DNA of 64,000 nucleotides from Defluviicoccus sp. (GCA_028820945.1 JAPPHW010000191.1:1-64000), one strand, 5' to 3'; shown: positions 8,824-17,882, numbered from the stretch's first letter. The notes: generated by a model not told the origin, from the sequence alone. Translations and numbers: made by a program.

Positions 8824-9375
8824 ATGTTCGAACGGCGCAGCGACCTGGTCCGGCTCCTCGCCGTCGCCGACGCCGAGCGGGTCGCCACCGCCGCCGACCG
8901 CCTCGCCATGATCCGGCTCCTCATGCTGACCGGCTGCCGGCTTTCGGAGATCCAGAAGCTGCGCTGGGAGCATGTCGACCTGGAGGCCGGCGAGCTCAAG
9001 CTGCCGGAAACGAAAACGGGAGACAAGGTGGTCCATCTCGGCGAACCGGCCATCGCCGTGCTGCGCGCCATCGATAGACCGGGTGACAATCCGTGGGTCA
9101 TCGCCGGCCGCAAGGACGGCAGCCATCTGACCGACCTTCAACACCCTTGGCGGCGCATTCGTGCACGGGCGGGGCTCGACGACCTGCGAATCCACGATTT
9201 GCGCCATTCCTTCGCCAGCGGCGGTCTCCTGGTCGGCGAAGGTTTGCCCATGATCGGCAAGCTTCTGGGACACACCCAGGTACAGACCACCGCCCGCTAC
9301 GCCCACCTCGCTAACGATCCCGTCAAATCGGCCGCGAACCGCATCGCCAACCGAATCGCTGAGGTCGTGGGGTAA
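8824..9375 (+). pseudogene. Tyrosine recombinase, catalytic domain only
   Basis: About 183 residues cover the catalytic domain: first Arg in LTGCRLSEIQKLRWEHVD, the Lys turn at PETKTGDKV, HDLRHSFAS (HxxR), and LLGHTQVQTTARYAHL with the final His and nucleophilic Tyr. The SAM-like N-terminal core-binding domain is missing; upstream the frame is antisense to another fragment. It could still fold but is unlikely to be an active integrase. Confidence 0.75.
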
Positions 9376-9689
9376 TCTTCCCTATACGTGGCGCAGACGG
9401 CCCGTTCCGAGCTGGTGCGCGCCCGCTTCGTCCAACGCGACCGCGGCGCGGACCCCTGGTCGCTGGAGATATTTATGGTCAGTACACGTCGAACTCAAGG
9501 AGGGCTGTAGCTTCAGGACCGCGACGGCCTTAACCTCAAAGTTGAGCCGTCGCATAATTCGCGAAGCACTTGACCCGAACATTCTACCAACGGTAAAGAC
9601 CAAACAACTTCGCAACGTCGTCGCCAATCCTATCATCCACACATACTTACGCCTTAAAGCCCATTCAACGCATCGAAACGGGCCCAACA
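9376..9689. other. Gap between recombinase fragment and conjugation operon
   Basis: This 314-bp AT-richer stretch lies between convergent genes. No gene or clear terminator was recognised. Confidence 0.4.
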
Positions 9690-11273
9690 CTAATCACCGT
9701 CGACAGCACGGGCCCATCTGCGATGGTGCTGAGCTTGGAAATCCGCGTCCGAACAATGTTCACAGCCTGCTCGAGGCCTTCTTCGATTAGGTACCATGCG
9801 AGTCATAAAGCGCCCCAATAGAGTATTGAAGTAATACGAATCTAAGACCGACTCTGGAAAGACCCTCTCTTTGATTATTTCACCAGCAATGAGAACTCCT
9901 GCCATCACAGGACTGAATGGTATTGGTACGTCTTCATCAACTGTCCTGACATGCAGCTTTCCACATTGCGCGGATTCCCAGTCATCAAGACGCTGACTAG
10001 GCGAAGGTAGATCAAACTCGTGAGTATCATCCACATGCCTTTGAATCGCTTCGCACTCCTCAACAGTAAAAGTGTCGTTCTTCCTAATCTTTTCCATCAA
10101 TAATTCTGCGCTAAGCCCAAGCACTGTGGCCAACTGCAAAGCTCTTCCTCTCTCAGGGTCCTGCTCTCCACTGGGATGTTTGCAGAACATGCAATCACTT
10201 TGACCAAATGTATGCCTCCAAATACGAAACTCTCCATCCTCTGATGCTGCCGCATCCCAAAGTACCAGGGGGGTTTCATATTGAAGTTCCCGCCGAGCCG
10301 CTCTGCTGTGTACCGCCGCTGATACTTGTTGAAAGTCCTCGACCTGCAGATTGGGTATGACTTCGCTCCATGGCTTAGAAAACGCGCTCAACGAAATGCC
10401 TGGGCTTGATCCTAATAGTTCGGCGATGATGTCTGCCTTTTTCCTCTTGTTCGAGGCATCTTTCGCATCCGCAAACACATAACGATTCAGATTCTGTTCA
10501 ATAATCTCGTCCGGTTCAATCACATTTACATGACCACGTAAACCAGCCACGGACGCCAGGGTGTAGGCCGTTGCTCCTCCCCCCGCCCCCAGTCCCACGA
10601 GCGTCAAGCGCCCAAGGTCTATTGTTTCGGGAAATGGCGGATTGAATTGACTCTCTCCCACCTTGTAGGTCAGTGCAGAAAACGTAAGCGACCCAGACAG
10701 TGGAGTAATCGGAACGTCGGAAAAGAGACTAGCGTGCCGGACAAGCAAACGTTTGAACAACTCTGATACTCCAAAACAGGCGGCCACGTTGACACTTACT
10801 GCATTTGAGTCGGTGCTCACGCTGTAGGGGCCGTCCGAAGACACAAGAACATCCCAGCCATCACATCCGACATATACTGACCCGCTGGTCTGTATATCTC
10901 CGACAACCAGGACTTCATCAATCTCGGATATCATCGCGTTTGACCCGTCCTGTAGGCACCATTCGACGGGTGGGGAAATGGCACCAAGCATATTGCCCAA
11001 GTGCGCGGACAGGGTCTCGCCATTCCACCTTGGGGTCCGTGCGCGTAACGGGTGCTCATTCCCGACAAAGATACTGAGCTGTTGAACGACCGGATACAGA
11101 CGCGCAATTAGGTTCACGACAAAGGAAAACAGCAACTGTCCTTGAGGGGTATCAGCAGCTTCGGGCGCAAGCACTACGCCAACCCGGCCCGGAGCCAGCA
11201 CTTCGGATAAGTCGAGATCACTGCGCCCCGACAGTTTCCCTAGAAGCTGAATCGTTCGTTCTTGTTGTGACAC
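9690..11273 (-). CDS. E1-like ubiquitin-activating enzyme (ThiF/BilD-type)
   Basis: A 527-residue protein. Residues ~1-210 form an N-terminal domain without clear motifs. The ThiF adenylation domain follows, with the nucleotide loop GLGAGGGATA at 227-236, the acidic strand and Arg finger region EPDEIIEQNLNRYVF at about 253-267, and KRKKAD at about 276-281. Two CxxC pairs (361-364 and 504-507) are the probable zinc site, and Cys437 (SAQCGK) is a candidate catalytic cysteine. It would adenylate the Ubl at 12341-12589 and pass it to the E2 at 11922-12341. It starts 3 nt after the JAB gene and closes the four-gene operon. The gene order matches BilA-B-C-D. Confidence 0.85.
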   Translation of the reverse strand: MSQQERTIQLLGKLSGRSDLDLSEVLAPGRVGVVLAPEAADTPQGQLLFSFVVNLIARLYPVVQQLSIFVGNEHPLRARTPRWNGETLSAHLGNMLGAISPPVEWCLQDGSNAMISEIDEVLVVGDIQTSGSVYVGCDGWDVLVSSDGPYSVSTDSNAVSVNVAACFGVSELFKRLLVRHASLFSDVPITPLSGSLTFSALTYKVGESQFNPPFPETIDLGRLTLVGLGAGGGATAYTLASVAGLRGHVNVIEPDEIIEQNLNRYVFADAKDASNKRKKADIIAELLGSSPGISLSAFSKPWSEVIPNLQVEDFQQVSAAVHSRAARRELQYETPLVLWDAAASEDGEFRIWRHTFGQSDCMFCKHPSGEQDPERGRALQLATVLGLSAELLMEKIRKNDTFTVEECEAIQRHVDDTHEFDLPSPSQRLDDWESAQCGKLHVRTVDEDVPIPFSPVMAGVLIAGEIIKERVFPESVLDSYYFNTLLGRFMTRMVPNRRRPRAGCEHCSDADFQAQHHRRWARAVDGD

Positions 11274-11276
11274 GGC

Positions 11277-11912
11277 TCAAACATCCAGCCCGATACTCTG
11301 TGGTTCAATCACGAACTTCTCCTGAATCTCCTCCCGCAGCAGCGTTCTCCATTGATTTTTGCTAATGTACTCGTACACATGTGTTTCTCGCAGATCCCAA
11401 ACACGCGGAAAACCAAAGTTGGGAACGACGATCGAGACAAAACCGGGATACGTTGCAGCCGCATTTGCGGCATCTACCTCGTTCTGGCCGCCACCTCCCG
11501 GGGGATGAGTGTGGAGTTCGACGAGCAACACCTGATCAAATTTGCGAAGTTGCGCGTTTAGTATGCCTAACTGTTGGTTCGTCAAATGAATACGACCGAA
11601 GTCAGTCTGTACTTCCGGCCAAATGGCTGAAATCACTTGCCCGTCACCGTCCGCGTAGTACCCGCCCCACCAGACGTAGCACTCCCGCCGCTCCCGACCG
11701 AAACGTCTCATCACGCTGTCAGTCTCCTTTATCACACTGAGCGGCACATAAATTCGGCCAATCTGGTCAGGTAACGAGCGCCGGCGCCGCGCCCGCCCGG
11801 AGGGCTCGTAAGGCGCTGCCGCAGGATAAGGTTCCGTGTCCTTATCCGAAGAGCGTCCGCACGTCCAGAAGTTGGCACTGGCAGCCAGGAGCTTTGTAAG
11901 GATACTGTTCAT
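11277..11912 (-). CDS. JAB/JAMM metallopeptidase, deubiquitinase-like (BilC-type)
   Basis: A 211-residue protein with a complete JAMM zinc site: Glu77 (RRECYVWWGG), His134 and His136 (ELHTHPPGG), and Asp147 in HxH-x10-D spacing, with Asn144 at the position usually held by Ser. The first ~45 residues look disordered and basic. In Ubl operons this enzyme processes the Ubl precursor or removes conjugates. The start at 11912 is 9 nt after the E2 stop. The protein could act even if the Ubl lacks a terminal glycine, for example by trimming it. Confidence 0.85.
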   Translation of the reverse strand: MNSILTKLLAASANFWTCGRSSDKDTEPYPAAAPYEPSGRARRRRSLPDQIGRIYVPLSVIKETDSVMRRFGRERRECYVWWGGYYADGDGQVISAIWPEVQTDFGRIHLTNQQLGILNAQLRKFDQVLLVELHTHPPGGGGQNEVDAANAAATYPGFVSIVVPNFGFPRVWDLRETHVYEYISKNQWRTLLREEIQEKFVIEPQSIGLDV

Positions 11913-11921
11913 GCCATTGCT

Positions 11922-12341
11922 CTAGCGCTGACCTTTTTCCATGAGACGATTAATTTCAGCGAGTGTATATAGCAGGGACCACTTCTTTGGATCCCATACG
12001 TACTGCGCCTCATTCTTATGGTAATGCGCGTGACATTCGCGAGTGCCGGCAACGCAAATCCCATCCGGTTGTTGCCCGTGCTTCACCTTCGGTGGCCAGG
12101 CCTCGGAACTAATGGAACGGGTCTCCGCATCTACAAATACGAATGACGGTGGCTGACGGGGGAAGTCATCGAAGTTGACCTTCAGAAGATATGCCCGCTC
12201 GCGGTGTTTTCTTGGAGACATCGACACAAATGCATCGAGACCGCTAACGTCAATAGCCCAACCAAAGGCCTCAGCAAGTCTGCTGCGCTGAACGCACTCT
12301 AACGCCGCGGCCATTTTAGCCTTGACCGTCGCCTCATCCAT
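11922..12341 (-). CDS. E2-like ubiquitin-conjugating enzyme (BilB-type)
   Basis: A 139-residue UBC-fold protein. The strand-turn NFDDFPRQPPSFVFVD (about 56-71) corresponds to the UBC FP..PP motif. The putative active-site region is GICVAGTRECHAHYH, with Cys96 and Cys103 and several His, followed by YVWDPKKWSLLYTLAEINRLM. Cys96 is the better match for the catalytic thioester cysteine. The start codon overlaps the Ubl stop (TAATG), so the two are translationally coupled. It is expected to accept the Ubl from the E1 and conjugate it to targets without a separate E3. Confidence 0.8.
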   Translation of the reverse strand: MDEATVKAKMAAALECVQRSRLAEAFGWAIDVSGLDAFVSMSPRKHRERAYLLKVNFDDFPRQPPSFVFVDAETRSISSEAWPPKVKHGQQPDGICVAGTRECHAHYHKNEAQYVWDPKKWSLLYTLAEINRLMEKGQR

Positions 12342-12589
12342 TAGATCTTCGTCACTTCCTTGCGCTCAATCACCAGCAGAGCGCCATCCGTGAGCTTGAG
12401 TTCGCTCAGCTTCTTGCTCTCGTCGAGCGGGTTCCCCTGGAAAGTCACCCAATACTCGTCCGACTTGCTCTGATCGAGCTTCAGCTTGACCATGACCTCA
12501 GCTTTGACCGTCGACAGCAGAAGGTCCGTCTGGAAGACATCCTCGAAGTCTCCGGCGTTGCTGGTGAAGATCAGATCCACCTTTTCCAT
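12341..12589 (-). CDS. Ubiquitin-like protein (BilA-type), single beta-grasp, no terminal glycine
   Basis: The 82-residue single-domain protein has a beta-grasp pattern: strand KVDLIFTSN, strand FEDVFQTD, a helix ending in VMVKLKLDQ, strand YWVTFQGNPLDESKKLSEL and final strand ALLVIERKEV. It ends VTKI with no Gly or Gly-Gly, and no nearby frame supplies one. The start ATG at 12589 is well set by AAGGAGA nine bases upstream. It is the first gene of the operon. ISG15-like two-domain BilA proteins are longer; this is the one-domain form. Assignment as a Ubl rests on length, predicted fold pattern and operon context. Confidence 0.7.
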   Translation of the reverse strand: MEKVDLIFTSNAGDFEDVFQTDLLLSTVKAEVMVKLKLDQSKSDEYWVTFQGNPLDESKKLSELKLTDGALLVIERKEVTKI

Positions 12590-12652
12590 GTCAGGCTCTC
12601 CTTAAGTCTTTGCAAGCAGTGCTTTGCACGCATTGACGCGATGCCCCCTCTT

Positions 12653-12670
12653 CTGATACACTCGTATCAG
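12653..12670. promoter_or_regulatory. Palindrome upstream of the Ubl operon
   Basis: CTGATAC, a 4-nt spacer and GTATCAG form a perfect 7-bp inverted repeat 64 bp before the Ubl start. Another GTATCAG lies at 12722-12728, and a weaker TGCAA-N8-TTGCA dyad at 12611-12628. It is a candidate operator, possibly for the XRE regulator at 14073. Confidence 0.45.
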
Positions 12671-13039
12671 TGACGAGACGGAGGCCAAGATAGTCCATGG
12701 TGTCTCGGATGTCAACCGTCTGTATCAGGTGTAAGACAGTGGGGTCCAGACTGGCCCCTCCTGGACGGGCAGCCTGGCCCAGTCAGGGAAGCGTCGAGAT
12801 ATCCTTGGAAACATGCTTGCCTTCGATGTCTATCCACCGAACAAGTTCATCAGAGGGAAGGCACGCCGTGGACACGGGAGCGTGCACGGGACACTGCGAA
12901 GCGTAGACGAGACCTCTACAGCCGCACTCGGCGCTTCTGCCGTGCCGCAACGCCAAGGCTTCTCACGAGGCGTCCTCTGCCTTTGGGGGCGGCCGACGGC
13001 CGTACACGAAGCTGTCGCGGCCGCAGCAGATGATGGCAC

Positions 13040-14040
13040 AACGAGCAAGAGCGAGCTGGATCATCTGGAAGAGCGTGTCCGCAAGCTGGCAAGCCAACTC
13101 GGTCTCAAGGCCCTCAAAGTCGATTTCCTCAAAGAGCCTCTGTCGAAGTCTAGGGCAAACAGACTAGCGTTGCCGACACGCTCTCCGCTAATTCGCGGTT
13201 CGCGGTGAAAGCCGTGACTGAGGCCCTTCACATGGCCCGCTCCACTCTCAAGAAGTGGTTGAACGACAGATTGCGGATCCATCATCACTACAATGTGGCC
13301 CGAACCGCGGCTCATCTCGTGCGAAGGTGGTGCCAGAGTCGTGCGCGACTGACCCAACGCGACCGTAACATCGCGGCCCTCCTCAACCGAATACTGGCAA
13401 CTCACTCTTGGGCTTCTTCTGGCCGTAGGGACGCCTACCGCCTGACGGAGTTCCAGGGGCCCCTGCGGCCCAAGTGCAACACATGCCAGCGCTTTGTCTC
13501 CAATGACGTCACGATCGCAATCAAGGCTTCCATTCCACGCTGTAGCGGGCTGAGTTTGGAGTTCAACCGCTGGACCTGCAGTTTCACCCTGACGAGCCTC
13601 GTCATGAACTTTCGCGACCAGGACATTGTCGCCTGCAAGCCTAGGTCAGGCGCCGGCATTGTCGGCTCCAATCTCCGCAACATGATTCTGAAGACTGTCG
13701 AAGAAGACCTCGCCTTCCACCCGACAGCTCATGCCGCAAGGTGGCTGCCCGGCAAAGCGATGCCCAACATAGCGAACAAGACTCGACGCTTGTCCGCTGA
13801 GCACAACCTGTTGTTCTGCTTCCCGCATATCGCTATCCCGCGGAGCACGGCCGTGTCCGAACCCTTCGCGGGTGGCTTCAACCACCAACATCTCTGGTCG
13901 ATATCCACAACCATACCCGACACCCATACCGTGCGTGACCGCATCGGCGGATGGTTTGCGCATTTCAAGGAAGACCTTCCTTGCTCGGGCCTCAGAATGC
14001 GCTCGCCACGCGAGTTCAGGGAGAACTTGTCACCACCCCA
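13040..14040 (+). pseudogene. IS3-family transposase (OrfA end plus OrfB), frameshifted remnant
   Basis: The OrfA C-terminal leucine zipper is visible as LDHLEERVRKLASQLGLKALKVDFLKE (about 13058-13140). OrfB can be followed only by switching frames. It begins KAVTEALHMARSTLKKWL, a mid-region resembles the part around VTIAIKASIPRCSGLSLEFNRWT, and the C-terminal signature GWFAHFKEDLPCSGLRMRSPREFRENL is clear at about 13950-14030. Catalytic DDE residues cannot be assembled in one frame, so the element is dead. Termini were not identified. It separates the Ubl operon from the XRE/ImmA pair. Confidence 0.7.
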
Positions 14041-14072
14041 GGGTGTCCACTCACAATGGGGGAACCTCAACT

Positions 14073-14435
14073 ATGGCAGAAGACGTAAAGATCACCAGAA
14101 CCTCCATTCAGACCCTTGGACGCCAGATCGTAGATCGTCGAAAGGGACGGGGCGTGCGAGAAATCGCCAACGAGATTGGCATCAGCCCGGCAACACTATC
14201 GCGCGTGGAGCGCGGATACATGCCGGATTTGGAAACCTTCACCAAGATTTGCCGCTGGCTCAATGTGAATCCCGGAACCGTTCTGGGTTTCAAACCGCAG
14301 TCAACCCAACGTGTAAAGGCCAGCGTGCACTTCAAGAAGGACCATACAATTCGGCCTGAAACCGCCAAAGCTCTGGGAATGATGATTTTACAGGCGCAGA
14401 GGGCCCTGGAAATCCAGGAAGAGCTTGAAGGCTAA
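14073..14435 (+). CDS. XRE-family transcriptional regulator
   Basis: A 120-residue protein with an N-terminal Cro/C1-type helix-turn-helix: IQTLGRQIVDRRKGRGVREIANEIGISPATLSRVERGYMPDLETFTKICRWLNVNPGTVLG (about 10-75). The C-terminal half is short and helical (RPETAKALGMMILQAQRALEIQEELEG). The ATG at 14073 is chosen because the helix-turn-helix begins soon after; in-frame sequence further upstream belongs to the IS3 remnant. The next gene is an ImmA peptidase 12 bp downstream, a common repressor/anti-repressor pair in phages, ICEs and defence islands. Confidence 0.85.
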   Translation: MAEDVKITRTSIQTLGRQIVDRRKGRGVREIANEIGISPATLSRVERGYMPDLETFTKICRWLNVNPGTVLGFKPQSTQRVKASVHFKKDHTIRPETAKALGMMILQAQRALEIQEELEG

Positions 14436-14447
14436 AGGAAAACAAAA

Positions 14448-15029
14448 TTGGCGACATTCAAGCGAGGATTTAAAGCTTGGTGTGAACGAGCTGCGTCGGA
14501 CATTCGCTCGGAATTGGAATTAGATCCTGCCGACCCACTGGACCCTCGTTTGCTAGCTGACCACCTCAACGTCACTCTTTGGACTCCACGAAACATCCCT
14601 GGATTGGAGGAGAGTTACCTAAGCACCCTTTTGGAGGACGATGCGGACAGCTGGTCCGCAGTAACAGTGAGCATCAACTCGACTTATGTTATTATCTGGA
14701 ATCCCACTCATTCTCTAGCGCGGCAGGCAAGTGACCTGTACCACGAACTGTCTCATATCCTTCTCGGTCACAAGGGTGCCCGCGTGGACATTGGGCCAGA
14801 TGGACATCTCTTGCTGAATACGTTTGACAAAAGTCAAGAGGATGAAGCTACTTGGTTGGCTGGGTGTCTGCTTCTTCCGCGTCCCGCGCTAATTAGGATT
14901 CGATCAAATCAGCTAAGTCAAACCCAGGTTCGGTGCAAATATTTTGCCAGCGCGCAAATGCTAAAGTTTCGTATGCAAATAACTGGGGTTGAGCTTCAAT
15001 TCCAGCGTTCCCGTCAACGAGGGAGCTGA
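14448..15029 (+). CDS. ImmA/IrrE-family metallo-endopeptidase
   Basis: The 193-residue protein carries the zinc motif HELSHILLGH and the downstream DEATWLAGCLLLPRPAL segment typical of ImmA/IrrE proteins. These cleave XRE-type repressors in response to DNA damage or other triggers. The start is a TTG at 14448 preceded by AAAGGAAAA; no better ATG is nearby. It is transcribed with the XRE gene, whose product is the likely substrate. GC is lower than the plasmid backbone. Confidence 0.85.
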   Translation: MATFKRGFKAWCERAASDIRSELELDPADPLDPRLLADHLNVTLWTPRNIPGLEESYLSTLLEDDADSWSAVTVSINSTYVIIWNPTHSLARQASDLYHELSHILLGHKGARVDIGPDGHLLLNTFDKSQEDEATWLAGCLLLPRPALIRIRSNQLSQTQVRCKYFASAQMLKFRMQITGVELQFQRSRQRGS

Positions 15030-15694
15030 TGCATACATCTATCCCACTGGCTATGTTGGAGCTGATTGAATCCATCCTAGCCGAGAGGTGTACCCGGACA
15101 GCAGGCGTGATCGGACGGTTCACTCACTCAGACCGGATCTGACGAACAATAGATAACAAGGAAGACATTCTCGAACAGGTTGTTGAAGAGTACTTCCTTC
15201 ACAAAGGATTTTTCGTCCGACGCAATTAACAGTTTCGCCCGCGGGAAGACCTCCCAGACTTCATCCGCAACAAAGATTCCAACTACAGCGAGGCCACCTG
15301 GCGCAGCCGGGCCGACCAAGTCGGCCGGTGCCGGAGATCGCGACTTGGACCTTGCCCATCTCACCCGCGAGCCGGCTGGACGCCTCCGTCCTCTCGGACG
15401 GCCTGCGCCCTTCGAATGCACCGCCCGTCTGGGCTCGCACACCCCTTCCCGCTTCCTACCCCGGCGATTCCGACCAACCGACCGGGCCATGCCGCCGCAC
15501 CGTTCCACCATAGCGCAGACTGCTACGGCCGGAATCGAGGCCCATCCCGCTTCGTCCCGCTATCCTCCTGTCACGCCGGCCTCGCCGGCTCCACGCACCT
15601 CGCTGCGCAGCGCCGATCGATTCGCATGGCACCTTCGTGCCTCCCGCCCGCCGGGGTTGCGCTCTCGCGCTGCCGGCTGTATCGACGGCCCGCC
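15030..15694. other. 665-bp gap between immA-like gene and darT
   Basis: No convincing gene is present. A minus-strand frame ending at 15128 has a protein-like tail (FVADEVWEVFPRAKLLIAS...) over about 160 bp of lower GC and may be a short remnant. The rest (15290-15690) is very GC-rich and unstructured to the eye. Confidence 0.35.
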
Positions 15695-16336
15695 ATGCTG
15701 CGTTTCTTGAATGCCGACAATGCCTTCATATTCCGAATCACGCACATTCGGAATGTCCCCTGGATCCTTGCCAATGGCCTACATTGCCGGACTTCCGGGC
15801 GAATCGATCCAGATTTCGTGACCATCGGACGCCCTGACATCATTGCCATGCGCGACAGCCGAGACGTCCCCATCCCGCCCCACGGCAGCCTTTCCGACTA
15901 CATTCCTTTCTATTTCACCCCGAAGTCCCCAATGATGTACAATATCGTCACAGGCTGGGGTGGCATCTCCCGGCATTCGAGCTCGGACATCGCGATCATG
16001 GTGTCTTCGTTGCGAGGCCTCGCCGATTCAGGGATCACGGCCCTGTATACGGATCGGCATGCCTACCTCAGCATGGCCCGGTATTTCTCCTCCCTGGATC
16101 ACCTCGACCAAATCAGCTGGGGTCCGCTTCAACGCCACGACTTCAGCCGCGACGTTGACGATCCTGAAAAGAAGGAAAAATATCAGGCCGAAGCCTTGGT
16201 TCATCGGCACCTGCCGATCGAGCACCTTTCCGAGATCGCATGCTACAGCGACGAAGGACGCGTATACCTTGAAGAAAGCAGGGACAAACTCGGCTTGGAG
16301 TTGACGATCACCGTGCGGCGACGCTGGTACTTCTGA
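15695..16336 (+). CDS. darT: DarT-family DNA ADP-ribosyltransferase toxin
   Basis: A 213-residue protein with DarT (DUF4433) features: the NAD-binding entry FRITHIRNVPWILANGLHC, then IIAMRDSRDVPIPPHGSLSDYIPFYFTPKSPMMYNI, IAIMVSSLRG and the C-terminal YQAEALVHRHLPIEHLSEIACY containing the conserved catalytic Glu. DarT ADP-ribosylates thymidine in ssDNA and acts in toxin-antitoxin and anti-phage roles. The start ATG at 15695 matches the family N-terminus; the frame runs further upstream without homology. The stop overlaps the darG start (TGATG). Confidence 0.9.
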   Translation: MLRFLNADNAFIFRITHIRNVPWILANGLHCRTSGRIDPDFVTIGRPDIIAMRDSRDVPIPPHGSLSDYIPFYFTPKSPMMYNIVTGWGGISRHSSSDIAIMVSSLRGLADSGITALYTDRHAYLSMARYFSSLDHLDQISWGPLQRHDFSRDVDDPEKKEKYQAEALVHRHLPIEHLSEIACYSDEGRVYLEESRDKLGLELTITVRRRWYF

Positions 16337-17421
16337 TGATCTCCTTCACGCAAGGCAACCTCTTGGAAGCCAAAGTCGACGCTGTCGTGAACACCGTCAA
16401 CACGGTAGGCATCATGGGCAAGGGCATCGCGCTCATGTTCAAGGAGCGATTTCCTGCCAACTTCGATGCCTATGCCCGTGCTTGCAAGAATAGCCAAGTC
16501 CGCATAGGCGAAATGTTTGTGACTGAGAGTGAGGACCTCTTCGGACCCAGATGGATCATTAACTTTCCCACCAAGACGGACTGGCGCGTCAAGACCCAGC
16601 TTGGTTGGATCCGCGAAGGAATGCGGGATCTCGTCCGCACCATACAAGAAAACGACATTCGTTCCATCGCCGTACCTCCTCTGGGCTGCGGAAACGGCGG
16701 CCTCGACTGGGCGGACGTAAAGCCGGTTATAGTCGACGCGCTGGCGGAAATCGAGAACCTCGACGCAATTGTTTACGAGCCAACCAAGAAATATCAGAAT
16801 GTCGCCAAACGCAGAGGAGTCGAGAAACTCACTCCCGCCCGCGCACTAGTCGCGGAGATCGTGCGCCAGTATTCCGTCCCCGATATCGAATGCTCTATTC
16901 TTGAGGTTCAGAAACTCGGCTGGTTCCTGCAACGCGGTGTCAATCGTCTCGGAATCGTCGATCCCTTGCGCTTCGAGTTCTCGGCCAACAGATATGGCCC
17001 TTATTCGCACAAGCTGACCAAGCTGCTCGATAGTCTTGATGGTAGCTACCTATGCTGTGACAAGCGGCTGGCGGATGCCGATCCGTCAGACCTGATATGG
17101 TTCAACCCGTCCAAGAAAGACCTTGTGCACACCTATTTGCACTCCGGAGAAGGCAAGCAGTTCTTGCCCGTATTGGCATGGTCTTCCAGCATCATCGACG
17201 GCTTCCAGTCGCCGCTCGGAATGGAACTCCTGGCTACCGTCGATTGGCTGTTGGAAGAGCAGCAGGTCGTACCTGATACCGCCGCCGTTATTGCTGGTCT
17301 GCGCGGCTGGCCGGGCGGGGAGACTGCCGGCCAGCGAAAGCTGAAAATATTCGATGAGAGGTTGATCGACCTTGCCTTGGATCAGCTGAACGCTGCCCAC
17401 AGGCACCCAATAGGTACCTGA
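16336..17421 (+). CDS. darG: DarG macrodomain antitoxin
   Basis: A 361-residue protein. Residues ~1-155 form a macrodomain: ISFTQGNLLEAKVDAVVNTVNTVGIMGKGIALMFK with the Asn and GKGIA loop, INFPTK, and SIAVPPLGCGNGGLDW. It removes ADP-ribose from DNA. The C-terminal ~200 residues (VEKLTPARALVAEIVRQY to the end) match the DarG domain that binds and inhibits DarT directly. It is translationally coupled to darT. Length and both domains look intact, so the pair is probably functional. Confidence 0.92.
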   Translation: MISFTQGNLLEAKVDAVVNTVNTVGIMGKGIALMFKERFPANFDAYARACKNSQVRIGEMFVTESEDLFGPRWIINFPTKTDWRVKTQLGWIREGMRDLVRTIQENDIRSIAVPPLGCGNGGLDWADVKPVIVDALAEIENLDAIVYEPTKKYQNVAKRRGVEKLTPARALVAEIVRQYSVPDIECSILEVQKLGWFLQRGVNRLGIVDPLRFEFSANRYGPYSHKLTKLLDSLDGSYLCCDKRLADADPSDLIWFNPSKKDLVHTYLHSGEGKQFLPVLAWSSSIIDGFQSPLGMELLATVDWLLEEQQVVPDTAAVIAGLRGWPGGETAGQRKLKIFDERLIDLALDQLNAAHRHPIGT

Positions 17422-17617
17422 AACAAGAAACCGCAAGACGACCCCAGATTACGCCCGACCACGAGAACGGACGGGCAGCCTGCGGACTATCCATCTACAG
17501 ATCATTCAGCCCATCTCCTGACCATGATCGGAGTCAGACTAAATAGCTGATTCGAGGCCATCAATTTCGATCGGGGTTCCGCTGGGCCACATTGTGGGCT
17601 CTCCCGGCCCGGCAGTG

Positions 17618-17815
17618 TTACCTCTCGTACGGCTCCGTCGCGACGTACTCGACTCGTTCGTCCACGGTAAAGCGCCACATGCCGACGTGGCCACGACGCA
17701 GATTCCCGTTCTCGTCCCAGTCGATTCCGCCCGAGGCGCGGTCGTAATCGACCGCCCTGTGTTTCGGCGCCCAAGTTTGACCCCTCAGAATCGAACAGTT
17801 CCAATGGAGCCGCAC
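17618..17815 (-). pseudogene. Periplasmic substrate-binding protein C-terminal remnant
   Basis: About 45 residues (VDYDRASGGIDWDENGNLRRGHVGMWRF...) resemble the C-terminal strand-turn of branched-chain amino acid/amide ABC binding proteins (G-I-D-F-DENG...IW). The rest of the gene is absent. The preceding ~200 bp (17422-17617) show no gene. Confidence 0.4.
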
Positions 17816-17882
17816 GCCGATCGGTGTCGTACCCTTGAGCCGACCAACAACCCTGGACCTTGAGTCTTACGTCGGGTCGAAA

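Noticed and set aside
12700..14060. Search for IS3 termini and a target duplication
   Set aside because: GTGGGGTCCAGACTGG near 12740 and a GTTGAGGTTCCCCCATTG-like end near 14070 are suggestive, but do not match each other well enough.
15128..15290. Protein-like minus-strand tail in the gap before darT
   Set aside because: Only about 50 residues, no start and no family; mentioned in the gap entry rather than called.
17502..17804. Larger minus-strand frame overlapping the transporter remnant
   Set aside because: Its translation is Arg-rich and out of phase with the recognisable substrate-binding protein tail.
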